61,279 bases of DNA from Candidatus Eremiobacterota bacterium (GTDB taxonomy: Bacteria; Vulcanimicrobiota; CADAWZ01; Ess09-12): NCBI GenBank assembly GCA_031082125.1, contig JAVHLM010000026.1, positions 1-61,279 on the forward strand, written 5' to 3'. Both the position numbers and the translations under genes were made by a program. Below the pieces are notes generated by a model. That model worked only from the letters and a program-made list of their open reading frames with translations. It searched no databases and was not told the DNA's origin. Shown here piece after piece: positions 1 to 7,538 of the stretch (within the stretch, counting starts at the first letter, position 1; each line of letters begins with the position of its first letter).

Positions 1-180
1 GAATCAGTGATCGGCTTGCCCTGGAATTGGCGATCGATTATCTCTGGAATACGCATTCAGCGGAGGGAGTGCTCCAATTTATATGCACCAGGGTAAGGCC
101 CCTCCTGTGGAATCCGGAGCAGCCTGCGGAATTCATGGCAGGAGCATCGGGCGCAGGCCGGCCTATCCTTTTCTCCATCA
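1..180. other. Left edge, no supported gene
   Basis: This stretch lies downstream of the stop of the minus-strand gene that ends at 181. Short open frames cross it on both strands, but none has a ribosome site or recognisable protein. I see nothing to annotate here. Confidence 0.5.
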
Positions 181-1656
181 TCAGAACCAGGAAGCAGCCC
201 AGCTCCAGGTGCCTTTCGCGGCATTTGCCACCGACGACGCTGCTGCCGCGACGTTCTCTTTTGCCTTGTCGATATTCTCTGACACGGCCTTTTTGACGCT
301 TTGTGCCTTCTCGAGCACCGCATCCTTGATTTCCGAGGCTTTCTGCATTCCCGAATCGATAAGCTGCCCTGTCTTTTCCTTTATCTGGGCTGCTTTCTCA
401 CTTACCTTATCTGCGACATTACCGGCGAATTCTTTCGTGGCCCTGACCCCGGTCTTGATACCATCCGCTGCGGTATTACAGGCTTGTCTGCCGAAATCCG
501 CGATTGCCTCCCGGTTCTCATAGACAAGAGCGCCGGTATATGCTGCCGCACCTCCTGCAACAAGAAATGGATTGCCGGTGCACGCTCCGGCAATCATCGC
601 CGCACCCGCTCCTGCTTTGATGCCGCCTACCACACCCTTCTCAAGATTTTTCTCCTTGATGCCCTGGTAAATATCTCCGGCGCCATCGGCCAGGGCAACC
701 ACTCCTCCTCCCACACCGGCCACTGTGGAGAGACCGACTCCCGCCACTGACGTCGCAGAGGTATAGGCAGAAGCGGTTGTAGCGGCGCCACTCACCGTTG
801 CACCGGTTCCTCCCACTATATCAAGGGAGCCTTCCACGATATTCCCATTACTCAGCTTATCTACTCCCTGTGCTATACCCAGGGATCCTGCAACCACAGC
901 TGCCGGTCCCAGCCCTTTATTGAGGTTTCGCATGGCACTTCCAAACTTACCTGCCTCTGCACCTTCCTTGAGAGCATTTCCGGCATCTGCTGCAGCTTCA
1001 GTGGTGCTCCCCCCATTTCCCGCGAGAGCCTGCTTTGCAGCATCATAGCTCTTCTTCCCGAATTCCACTGTTTTCTTCGCATTGGCCGACGTTTTTACTG
1101 CTTCCTGAAAAGAATCTATCTTTCCATTGATATCATCCCTGCTCCAGGGTGCCGCCTCCCTGTCATCCTGCTTTTCCCCGGAATTTATGGCTCCGCCGCC
1201 ATTTTCATTCTCACTGGCTGCCCCCTTTTGATTATTGCGGGATGGGTCTTTGCTATGGGAGCTGTAAGCTTTCTTCCCCTCTGACTTCGAGGTCCTGTCA
1301 GGATCATCGGGGGATTCCCGGGGGTCATCTTTTTCTGTACTTTGAGTGTTCAAGTCTGACGGAGGCTTCTTATTTCCATTATGCTGTTGTACTGCACCCT
1401 GCCAGGCCGACGCGAAGTCTGAGAGCTTCGCATCCTTGGAAGGCTCCCTGCCGCTTTTTGCATCTTCTGCCTCTCTGCCGGGGGAATATTTTGATTCATT
1501 TTGAGGCAGAGTCAGGGTCGGTTCCTGCTTCTGCGAGGTCTTGGAAGCCTTTTGGCTTTCGGAGATCTTTCCGGTCTCTGCCGGACTGATTTGAGCAGGA
1601 GTGGACCGGTCTCTGCTTCCTCTTATCTCCTGAACGCTGTCATCAGAATCTGCCAT
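181..1656 (-). CDS. Orphan Ala/Gly-rich protein with long polar N-terminus
   Basis: The product has 491 residues. Residues 1-180 are polar and low in complexity (Ser, Lys, Glu, Asp, Asn), as in a disordered region. Residues about 200-400 are Ala/Gly/Val-rich with GxxxG-like spacing and several weakly hydrophobic stretches. The C-terminal 100 residues are Lys/Ala/Glu-rich and should form long amphipathic helices, and the chain ends in Trp-Ser-Trp-Ala-Ala-Ser-Trp-Phe. The start has an AGAGGGGG ribosome site about 8 bases upstream. There is no signal peptide. The hydrophobic glycine-zipper centre recalls membrane-inserting effector proteins, but no family was recognised, so function is unknown. 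A TATAAT box sits in the upstream AT-rich region without a good -35. Confidence 0.75.
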   Translation of the reverse strand: MADSDDSVQEIRGSRDRSTPAQISPAETGKISESQKASKTSQKQEPTLTLPQNESKYSPGREAEDAKSGREPSKDAKLSDFASAWQGAVQQHNGNKKPPSDLNTQSTEKDDPRESPDDPDRTSKSEGKKAYSSHSKDPSRNNQKGAASENENGGGAINSGEKQDDREAAPWSRDDINGKIDSFQEAVKTSANAKKTVEFGKKSYDAAKQALAGNGGSTTEAAADAGNALKEGAEAGKFGSAMRNLNKGLGPAAVVAGSLGIAQGVDKLSNGNIVEGSLDIVGGTGATVSGAATTASAYTSATSVAGVGLSTVAGVGGGVVALADGAGDIYQGIKEKNLEKGVVGGIKAGAGAAMIAGACTGNPFLVAGGAAAYTGALVYENREAIADFGRQACNTAADGIKTGVRATKEFAGNVADKVSEKAAQIKEKTGQLIDSGMQKASEIKDAVLEKAQSVKKAVSENIDKAKENVAAAASSVANAAKGTWSWAASWF

Positions 1657-1880
1657 GGTGCCAACCCCCTCTGAAAAGAGCCTTCTTCTCCACTTTAATT
1701 ATATCTGCTTCAGGCTCAAAAGTTATGAACATTATGCTGCAAAAGGAGAATTATATTACAAAAGAGTGAGAATTTTGTTAACATTATATGACATAAGTGA
1801 GCATTGCACTGTGATGGCGTGAGGTATGCTCCTGAGCATAAATAGACTGTTTTATTCAATTTCAGAAGATTCCGGAGGTT

Positions 1881-2441
1881 TTACTCCCACACCTTCGAGA
1901 GGGGGATCACGAGGCCGGGGAAGAGCCCGGGGTGAAAGTCTTCGTCTGCTGATGCTTTCCTGACAAGCCTGAATGAGCCTTTTTCGTTGTGGTACTCTTC
2001 AATGGTCTTTTCCTTGTGATCCACTATCCAGTACCACTCTACGCCGCGCTTCCCGTAGATCTGCATTTTGCTCACCCTGTCGTACTTTGCGGTACCGGGA
2101 GAAAGGATCTCCACAATGAGATCGGGGGCTCCTTCTATGCCTCTTTCAGAGATAAGGGAGGCTCTCTGCTGAGCGACAAAGAGTATGTCCGGCACCACCA
2201 CCGAAATGTCGCTGAGCAGCACGTCTACAGGAGCATGATACAAGGACCCGACAGGGTGCTCCCTCAAGTATGATATGATGATAAATTCAAGATTCTGAGA
2301 GACTTTCTGGTGGACAGTCGTGGGCGAAGGCGTCATGACAAGCTCTCCTTCCAGGATTTCATAGCGGTTCCTGTCGTTGGGGAGCGTGAGATAGTCCTCG
2401 TAGGTGAGCACAATTCTGTCGTGCTTTACGGAGTCTGCCAT
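1881..2441 (-). CDS. Uma2-family (DUF820) PD-(D/E)XK nuclease-like protein
   Basis: This 186-residue protein matches the Uma2 family, predicted PD-(D/E)XK nucleases of unknown substrate that are often multicopy. The hallmark segments are visible: an N-terminal TYEDYLTLP and YEILEGELV, then VPDILFV and PDLIVEILSPGT, which carry the acidic residues of the nuclease fold. MQIYGKRGVEWYWIVD follows. I place the start at the ATG at 2441, 5 bases after AAGGTGG, rather than at the in-frame GTG three codons earlier, because that GTG is part of the ribosome site. A TTGACC-18-TACAAT promoter lies just upstream. A truncated relative sits at 3434-3760, in the same orientation, on the other side of hicAB. 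Confidence 0.85.
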   Translation of the reverse strand: MADSVKHDRIVLTYEDYLTLPNDRNRYEILEGELVMTPSPTTVHQKVSQNLEFIIISYLREHPVGSLYHAPVDVLLSDISVVVPDILFVAQQRASLISERGIEGAPDLIVEILSPGTAKYDRVSKMQIYGKRGVEWYWIVDHKEKTIEEYHNEKGSFRLVRKASADEDFHPGLFPGLVIPLSKVWE

Positions 2442-2459
2442 ATAGTCCACCTTCCCTTC

Positions 2460-2489
2460 ATTGTACTACAGAAGCTTCGATAAGGTCAA
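2460..2489 (-). promoter_or_regulatory. Sigma70-type promoter of the Uma2 gene
   Basis: On the minus strand a TTGACC -35 box (2489-2484) and a TACAAT -10 box (2465-2460) are separated by 18 bp. Transcription would begin near 2453, giving a very short leader before the ATG at 2441. Confidence 0.6.
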
Positions 2490-2593
2490 TGTTTTTGATG
2501 CGTGAGAGGTGATTCACTTTCCCCTGAGTGCTCTTATGGCACAGGAACATGAGAGAAGTGAAGAAGCTTATCCTGCTTCACGATTCCGGTTCT

Positions 2594-3019
2594 CTATTTT
2601 ATCACTATTTCAAGCTCTTTCCCGAGCGCCCTGCTTATGCGCTTCAGGTTTTTCACCGTGGCATTGAACTTCCCGGGGTTTTCGAACCTCTGGTATGTTT
2701 GATACTTAATCCCGATGGCATCGGCTATTTCCTTCTGAGAGAGCCCTTTATCAATCCTTATTTTGCGAATCATTATGGGAATCTCTATTTCTGGCTCAGG
2801 GGCTACATAATAGATGCCATTCCCTTTGATATCAGAGGGATCGGGTATTTTAAGCTCCCTGCTGTAAACTGATTCAAGCCATCCCGTGAGGGCCTCCTTC
2901 GCCATAGCCTTTGCTTCCTCCAATGTGTCGCCTTCCGTGTGGCATCCTGGAAGATCGGGAAATTCAACGATAAAGCCGCCTTCCTCTGCGGGAATGAAAC
3001 GGGCAGGATACCTCAGCAT
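2594..3019 (-). CDS. hicB: HicB-type antitoxin with C-terminal HTH
   Basis: This 141-residue protein is the antitoxin of a HicAB pair. Residues 1-65 show the HicB partial RNase-H-like fold (ARFIPAEEGGFIVEFPDLPGC, then the EAKAMAKEAL helix). Residues 82-141 form an XRE-type helix-turn-helix (MIRKIRIDKGLSQKEIADAIG). HicB proteins neutralise the HicA ribonuclease and usually repress their own operon through the C-terminal DNA-binding domain. The ATG begins directly after the hicA stop codon and has a strong AAGGAGGT site inside the hicA end, so the two are translationally coupled. A likely operator is annotated at 3226-3245. Confidence 0.92.
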   Translation of the reverse strand: MLRYPARFIPAEEGGFIVEFPDLPGCHTEGDTLEEAKAMAKEALTGWLESVYSRELKIPDPSDIKGNGIYYVAPEPEIEIPIMIRKIRIDKGLSQKEIADAIGIKYQTYQRFENPGKFNATVKNLKRISRALGKELEIVIK

Positions 3020-3202
3020 TTAATCGACCTCCTTCAGCCTTTTAAGAAGCGCCTTCTCCATGCCCTTTTTAAGTTCTCTGCTTCCGTGAACAGGGATCGA
3101 TTCCGTGTGCTCACCCTTCCTCATGATATGGTGGCTTCCTTTGATCCTGTCAAGCTCCCATCTATTTTCTTCAAACAGTTTTTTCATCTGCTTGCCGGTC
3201 AT
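3020..3202 (-). CDS. hicA: HicA-type mRNA interferase toxin
   Basis: This 60-residue protein has the HicA double-stranded-RNA-binding-like fold. It shows a GSHHIM segment with the catalytic histidine, followed by a basic strand and SIPVHGSRELKKGM. HicA toxins cut mRNA to arrest growth until HicB neutralises them. A longer frame could begin at TTG 3223, but that codon overlaps the -10 box. The ATG at 3202 has a GAGGGAG ribosome site 9 bases upstream and is the real start. The gene leads a two-gene operon with hicB immediately downstream. Confidence 0.92.
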   Translation of the reverse strand: MTGKQMKKLFEENRWELDRIKGSHHIMRKGEHTESIPVHGSRELKKGMEKALLKRLKEVD

Positions 3203-3222
3203 GAGAAAGTGCTCCCTCTTCA

Positions 3223-3251
3223 ATGATACAGTATTTATGCTGTATTGTCAA
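3223..3251 (-). promoter_or_regulatory. hicAB promoter with overlapping palindromic operator
   Basis: On the minus strand TTGACA (3251-3246) and TATCAT (3228-3223) are exactly 17 bp apart. A perfect inverted repeat ATACAG-N8-CTGTAT occupies 3226-3245, so it fills the spacer and enters the -10 box. Binding there would block RNA polymerase, which fits autorepression by the HTH of HicB. The link to HicB is inferred from position. Confidence 0.8.
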
Positions 3252-3433
3252 TAATTTCTTTCAGGTATCAGCGCGGGCTCGAAACGGCAGAAACGCTGTC
3301 TCACCTTCAGTAATTCAAGTATAGAGGGTTACTGTTGCAGCGGGATGTCCCCCGTGTTAAATAAGGGCGCATTATTGTAAATAATTTGATCAAACAAGTG
3401 CATGGATTTCTATCATTCAGTGCAGGTAAGATT

Positions 3434-3760
3434 CTAGTGCCTCCCCTCCCACACCTTCGAGAGGGGAATCACAAGCCCGTGGAAAAGCTTGGGGGAAAAC
3501 TCACTGTCACCTGAAGCTTTCTCGATGAGCACGAAAGAGCCATTTTCATTATGAAACTCTTCCAGGGTCTTCTCCCGGGGGTCCGCTATCCAGTACCACT
3601 CCACGCCGAACCTGGCATAGAGCTGCATCTTGCCCACCCTGTCGTACCTGGCAGTGCTCTCTGAGAGTATCTCTATCAGGAGATCAGGGGCGCCTTCTAT
3701 GCCGCGCTTTGAGACCGAGCCGCAGGTCAATGAGTTCCGGCTTCGAGGAGTAAGGCACAT
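3434..3760 (-). pseudogene. Truncated Uma2-family gene
   Basis: From about 3720 down to the stop at 3434 the frame matches the C-terminal half of the intact Uma2 protein at 1881-2441 almost residue for residue (RGIEGAPDLLIEIL, then GVEWYWIADPREKT, then GLVIPLSKVWE). The N-terminal half with the first acidic motif is missing. The upstream codons in this frame, and in the other two, do not resemble the family, so this looks like a deletion rather than a frameshift. No ribosome site precedes the possible starts. It lies in direct orientation with the intact copy, flanking hicAB. Confidence 0.75.
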
Positions 3761-3914
3761 CCTTCTGCGGGGTTGCCGATCCTGACGACAGTTTACATAC
3801 TTGTTACAACTCCGCGCCCATTGTCTCTTTTTTTACAGGCTCTTCTGCGGTATAATGAGAAAAAGTAATGACGGCGCTCCCCTCAGGCGTCGTTGTGGAG
3901 AGCAGGAGGACACG

Positions 3915-4808
3915 ATGCCGATTCAGAGTATTCCCCCGGTGGCGCGGCCTGTATTTGAAAAAGCGCGCCTGTCGTCGGAATCGTCCCCGTCCTTTTCAGT
4001 GCAGGACTCTGTGGAGCTCTCACAGGCGTCAAGCTCTGACAGTTGCGGCCTCATCCCGCCAAGGGCGCGCTTCGCGGGGGGACCTGCAGTCCGCTCGTCT
4101 CTTCAATCCCCGGAGGCGCCGGAAAAGAAAAGTGTCACTGTCGAGATTAATGAATGGCTCGTCGGAGAGGATAACACCTCCTATATAATCGAAACGGCCG
4201 GCTGCGGGGCGATCAAGATCTTTGTCGATTGCGGAGAATCGAGTTACTTCATAATATTTCACAGTTTCGGCACTCAGGATTCCAAGGATGCCGCAGCACA
4301 GATAGGCGATTTTATCCTCGGCAGCAAAAAAAGGCCCGAATCGGTGAAAATACTCGATATTCAGCCCTATGCGATCAGCGGTGATGTGAAGGACACAGTG
4401 GCCGTGATCCATGAAATGCTTTCGGCACAGGGCAGCATAAAAATTGACGGGCGCACGGTCTGCCTGAACAATATCGATGGCGAGAAGCACTCGAATTTCG
4501 TCCGCCTGGATCTTGAGGGAACAGAAAGGGAGATTCTCGATCGGTATGATCACCTTATCCTGAAAAGCCGGACCATGAGTGACGATGAGCGCGCAATGAA
4601 AATCCGGCTCTTTCAGACCCTCCCCCTCAGCGTCAGAACGCCAGAATTCCTGAGGAAATGGGCCCCGCTCTCCCTGGAAGAAGCACGGCGGCTCGTCGAT
4701 GGCCTTCAGAGCAGGAAGGAAAAGAAATCCCCGGGGAGTCTCGGGGACAAGCTGAAAAGCGTCCTTGCAAAGGCCCGCAAAAGCCTGCATTTACACTCCG
4801 GAGCATGA
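3915..4808 (+). CDS. Orphan protein, 297 residues
   Basis: The start is the ATG at 3915, 6 bases after AGGAGG. An earlier in-frame start at 3801 has no ribosome site and precedes the TATAAT box at 3851-3856. The first 75 residues are Ser/Pro/Ala-rich and include VQDSVELSQ. From about residue 75 a compact alpha/beta domain follows (VTVEINEWLVGEDNTSYIIE, then CGAIKIFVDCG). The C-terminus is Lys-rich. No signal peptide or known domain was recognised. The nearest neighbours are unrelated, so no role can be given. Confidence 0.8.
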   Translation: MPIQSIPPVARPVFEKARLSSESSPSFSVQDSVELSQASSSDSCGLIPPRARFAGGPAVRSSLQSPEAPEKKSVTVEINEWLVGEDNTSYIIETAGCGAIKIFVDCGESSYFIIFHSFGTQDSKDAAAQIGDFILGSKKRPESVKILDIQPYAISGDVKDTVAVIHEMLSAQGSIKIDGRTVCLNNIDGEKHSNFVRLDLEGTEREILDRYDHLILKSRTMSDDERAMKIRLFQTLPLSVRTPEFLRKWAPLSLEEARRLVDGLQSRKEKKSPGSLGDKLKSVLAKARKSLHLHSGA

Positions 4809-4967
4809 GTGACGGGGGAAGCCGACGCTCCTCCCGTGCTGATTCAGATACTCTCTCCGTTAGGTTGTTTTGGTGATTGCCGCGACGAAAACGTTGGCCA
4901 GGCAGTGCCAGAAGCACGTATTGCTGCCGACGCCGTTACAGTCTCCCGCGTAAATCCTGTTAATCAT

Positions 4968-5060
4968 CTCGTTCATCTCCCTTCCCTCATTGAGAGAGAT
5001 GAGCGTGCCTCACGCATTGGTTTCATCCTCTGCAAGGCAACAAGAGGCCGCCCTGACCGC
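4968..5060 (+). pseudogene. Remnant of a DUF222/HNH gene N-terminus
   Basis: Translated in the plus frame, about 25 codons read IERDERASRIGFILCKATRG. This closely resembles residues 79-99 of the DUF222/HNH protein at 52443-54983 (IDRDERAERIDFLLCEAVRG). The similarity stops on both sides. This suggests a decayed copy of a multicopy family. The match is short and was judged by eye. Confidence 0.4.
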
Positions 5061-5133
5061 AAGAATCAGCACAAGGAAAGGGGAGAGGAGCAACAGTATC
5101 TATGCCGCGAGGGAGAGAAGCAAAAAGATCAGA

Positions 5134-5161
5134 TTGACAGTCCCCATACCCTTATTATAAG
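5134..5161 (+). promoter_or_regulatory. Promoter-like pair in gene-free region
   Basis: TTGACA at 5134-5139 and TATAAG at 5156-5161 are 16 bp apart on the plus strand. No coding sequence follows in this orientation before the convergent gene end at 5330. Confidence 0.4.
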
Positions 5162-5329
5162 GGCTGACCGGAGAAGAGTCTGTGACTTTTTCACAGCAAG
5201 AAAACCGCCGGAGAACTCTCCGGACGTCTCTGTCCCTTCTCCGTGGAGAATTGAAATCGCCTGCAGGAACCCTTGGTGCAGGTTTCTGCAGGGAAAGCGG
5301 TCACGCGGAGAACCGTCAGGGCTCCGGCA

Positions 5330-6457
5330 TTATGCGCTCAGTTGTGACAGCCATTCCCCGGCTCTCACTATTTGAATATCATTTATTTCTCTGTCATAGT
5401 GGAGATTGTGCACCAACTGCACTGAATGAATTGAGGGATATCTCTCTTTGAAATATTTCAGAAATCGCCCCGGTGAACCCTCAGAGAGCTTCACTTCAAT
5501 GAAACAAGATGCAACACCGTTCTCGGCCAGTGCGAAATCGACTTCCTTTCCATCCCTGGTGCGAATATAATGGAGAGCTGTTTCCGTGCCTTTTGCATCT
5601 TGGAGATACTGCACATGTTTAAGCAGGCACACAGCCACTGTATTTTCAAGGCGTACGCCCTCATCTCCGTCAACATAGCCGCTGTCAAAAAAATATATTT
5701 TCGGTTCCTTCAGGAGTGAACGTGCGATATTGCGGTGCAGGGGCCTGATGATGAAAATAATATTCAGGCTTTCCAGAACATCGATATATTTCCGGACCGT
5801 ATTCGGTGCCAGCTGGAGATCTTCTGCCAGTGAGGAATAAGATACCGGGGAACCGACACGCCTTCTGAGCATTTCAAGCATGAGGCGGATTGAGCGGATT
5901 TCATTTATACGGCTGAAATCCATTATATCTTCCCGCACAATATCTGTGTAATATTGCTTTCGCCAGCGTCCGGCGTGATCGTCGGATGCCGAAAGAAATG
6001 GTTCGGGAAAGCCTCCCAGCCTGTTCAATGCAGAGACGATCTCATAAGGCGCCATGCTGCCCGACAGTTCCTTTACCGAAAGAGGGTTGAGATGGTAGAG
6101 AAAGTATCTGCCAGCGAGTGAATCGCCGGTTTGTCTGAAAGTATCCAATCTGGCGCTTCCTGTGACAAGAAATTTCTGTATGTCTCTTCTTGTGTCAAAA
6201 GTGCCCTTCAGGTAGTTTTTCCAGTCCTTCAGCTTGTGAATCTCGTCGAGGACTATCAGTTCCGTGTTTAATGGCCATTCACGGTTTCTAATGGCTCTCG
6301 CATCATCGATATCATCATTGTTCAGATATATTGACCTGTTGAAGTTCTTTTCAATATCTCTGGCAAGAAAGGTCTTTCCCACCTGACGGGGACCTGTCAC
6401 AAAGACCATTTTCCTGGTTAAATCTTTGAGTATGGCTTCATAGAGGTATCTTTTCAT
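5330..6457 (-). CDS. AAA-family ATPase with DUF4143 domain
   Basis: This 375-residue protein belongs to the ATP-binding AAA_14/DUF4143 group, widespread proteins of uncertain role often carried as accessory genes. It has a Walker A motif GPRQVGKT near residue 22, a Walker B LIVLDEIHKL near residue 70 and a sensor VTGSARLD. A winged-helix segment follows (LAEDLQLAPNTVRKYIDVLE), and the DUF4143 region ends in the nuclease-like core EVDFALAENG and IEVKLSEG. The start chosen is the ATG at 6457. A frame could begin 18 codons earlier, but a TTGACT-17-AATAAT promoter lies there and places transcription at or next to the ATG, so the mRNA is probably leaderless. Confidence 0.88.
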   Translation of the reverse strand: MKRYLYEAILKDLTRKMVFVTGPRQVGKTFLARDIEKNFNRSIYLNNDDIDDARAIRNREWPLNTELIVLDEIHKLKDWKNYLKGTFDTRRDIQKFLVTGSARLDTFRQTGDSLAGRYFLYHLNPLSVKELSGSMAPYEIVSALNRLGGFPEPFLSASDDHAGRWRKQYYTDIVREDIMDFSRINEIRSIRLMLEMLRRRVGSPVSYSSLAEDLQLAPNTVRKYIDVLESLNIIFIIRPLHRNIARSLLKEPKIYFFDSGYVDGDEGVRLENTVAVCLLKHVQYLQDAKGTETALHYIRTRDGKEVDFALAENGVASCFIEVKLSEGSPGRFLKYFKERYPSIHSVQLVHNLHYDREINDIQIVRAGEWLSQLSA

Positions 6458-6464
6458 ATCTGTA

Positions 6465-6493
6465 ATTATTGCACGATTTTGCAAAATAGTCAA
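6465..6493 (-). promoter_or_regulatory. Promoter of the DUF4143 gene, likely leaderless
   Basis: On the minus strand TTGACT (6493-6488) and AATAAT (6470-6465) are 17 bp apart, and only 7 bases separate the -10 from the ATG at 6457. The spacer holds a perfect 12-bp palindrome, ATTTTGCAAAAT (6475-6486), a plausible operator. No ribosome site fits between promoter and start. Confidence 0.6.
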
Positions 6494-6592
6494 GACATTT
6501 TTGCAATACAATAAACATTTGCCTGAACCATCTGCCAGATGGGTGAATCATCCATATGAGTATTCGTATGGTCTGCGAGTCAGGACTGCTTG

Positions 6593-6627
6593 AAAAATCA
6601 GGGACAGACCGGAAGATCTGTCCCTGA
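6593..6627 (-). terminator. Rho-independent terminator of the vWA operon
   Basis: An 11-bp perfect stem (TCAGGGACAGA pairing with TCTGTCCCTGA, 8-base loop) is followed by TTTTT on the minus strand. It sits 50 bases after the stop of the vWA gene. Confidence 0.75.
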
Positions 6628-6675
6628 CGCTTCTGCGATGGTTACCATTTTGTAAATATGAGAGTCTGTCCCCGA

Positions 6676-7464
6676 TTATGCGGCAAAGCCGCCCAGGGAG
6701 ACCTGGCCGAAGGACCCCGAAGCCTTGCTTGCGGCGACTACCGAGCGGGAGAAGAGGTTGAAGGCTCTCCTGATCTCCTCCTGGCTGTTGCCCGCGGTGA
6801 GGATCCAGCGGTCCTCGATGCCCATGCTTTTGAAGACCTTTCTGAAGTCGGTGCTGCCGTCATCGACTCCGAGAGCGGCTATGATGTGGTTCTCCGTGAC
6901 AAGCATGTCCTTCACGAGGGATTTCACCGTCTTTTCCGTGGCCCTTGTGGAGTGCGCATCGGCGCCGTCGGTAAGGATGAGCGTGACGGTTCTTGCGGGG
7001 ATGCCGTTGTCGATGAAGGACTGGGCTTTAGCGATGACGGTGCCGAGGACCACGACGGCCTGGTCATAAAGGGGCGTGCCCAGCGAGGGATCGTAATTCT
7101 TGTTGTTCATTCTTTTTGCCTTTTCCACGGGGCAGTAGGGGTAGAGCACATAGCCGTTCAGGTAGCGCGTGTGGACCAGGATGCTGTCCCTGGTCTGGGT
7201 CCTCTCGAGGGCCTCGAGGGTCATGTTGTGCCCGTCCCTTATGAGCTGGGCATTCTGGCTGAATCTGATGGAGCCTGAGTCATCGACGAGCATGGTGACA
7301 AGCACGATCTCGCTTGCCGGCACCTGCGTGAGGGTGACGCCCATGGCGGCGGCAATCTGCTCCCCGATGTCCACCACGTCAAGGGCCTGTGACGAAGCCT
7401 GCGAGAGCCGTCCCTCATTTTTTGCGTTCTGAAAGAGATCGTTGATATTCACTGATTCACTCAT
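6676..7464 (-). CDS. vWA-domain protein (TerY-like)
   Basis: This 262-residue protein is a von Willebrand factor A domain with an intact metal site. DDSGS at residues 61-65 gives the DxSxS motif, GTPLYD supplies the threonine, and LILTDGADAHS supplies the later aspartate. There is no signal peptide or membrane segment, so it should be cytoplasmic. GGCTTACA follows a GAAAGGAGG site before the ATG. It is the last gene of an operon that begins with a YegI/TerY-P-type kinase and includes an isochorismatase-fold hydrolase. vWA proteins in such clusters are thought to scaffold or be phosphorylated by the kinase; that role is inferred here. Confidence 0.88.
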   Translation of the reverse strand: MSESVNINDLFQNAKNEGRLSQASSQALDVVDIGEQIAAAMGVTLTQVPASEIVLVTMLVDDSGSIRFSQNAQLIRDGHNMTLEALERTQTRDSILVHTRYLNGYVLYPYCPVEKAKRMNNKNYDPSLGTPLYDQAVVVLGTVIAKAQSFIDNGIPARTVTLILTDGADAHSTRATEKTVKSLVKDMLVTENHIIAALGVDDGSTDFRKVFKSMGIEDRWILTAGNSQEEIRRAFNLFSRSVVAASKASGSFGQVSLGGFAA

Positions 7465-7538
7465 TGTAAGCCTCCTTTCCCTGCTTTCTCATCATTATTT
7501 TAAATGCCATCATTTTTTCCAAAGGCGGATCCGGGCTT

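Larger units (their letters stand above)
4809..5329. other. Gene-poor stretch with promoter-like site and hairpins
   Basis: No complete gene is supported. An open frame crosses the region on the plus strand, but its composition is not protein-like apart from a 30-codon remnant at 4968-5060. A TTGACA-16-TATAAG promoter-like pair lies at 5134-5161. It is followed by several short inverted repeats, for example GTGACTTTTTCAC near 5180 and CCGGAGAACTCTCCGG near 5210, which could belong to an untranslated RNA. Confidence 0.4.

Noticed and set aside
1723-1735. TTGAG and TATAAT-like boxes upstream of the gene at 181-1656 considered as a tenth repeat promoter
   Set aside because: Only one pentamer is present, at -16 rather than -15, and the positions 11 bp upstream do not match.
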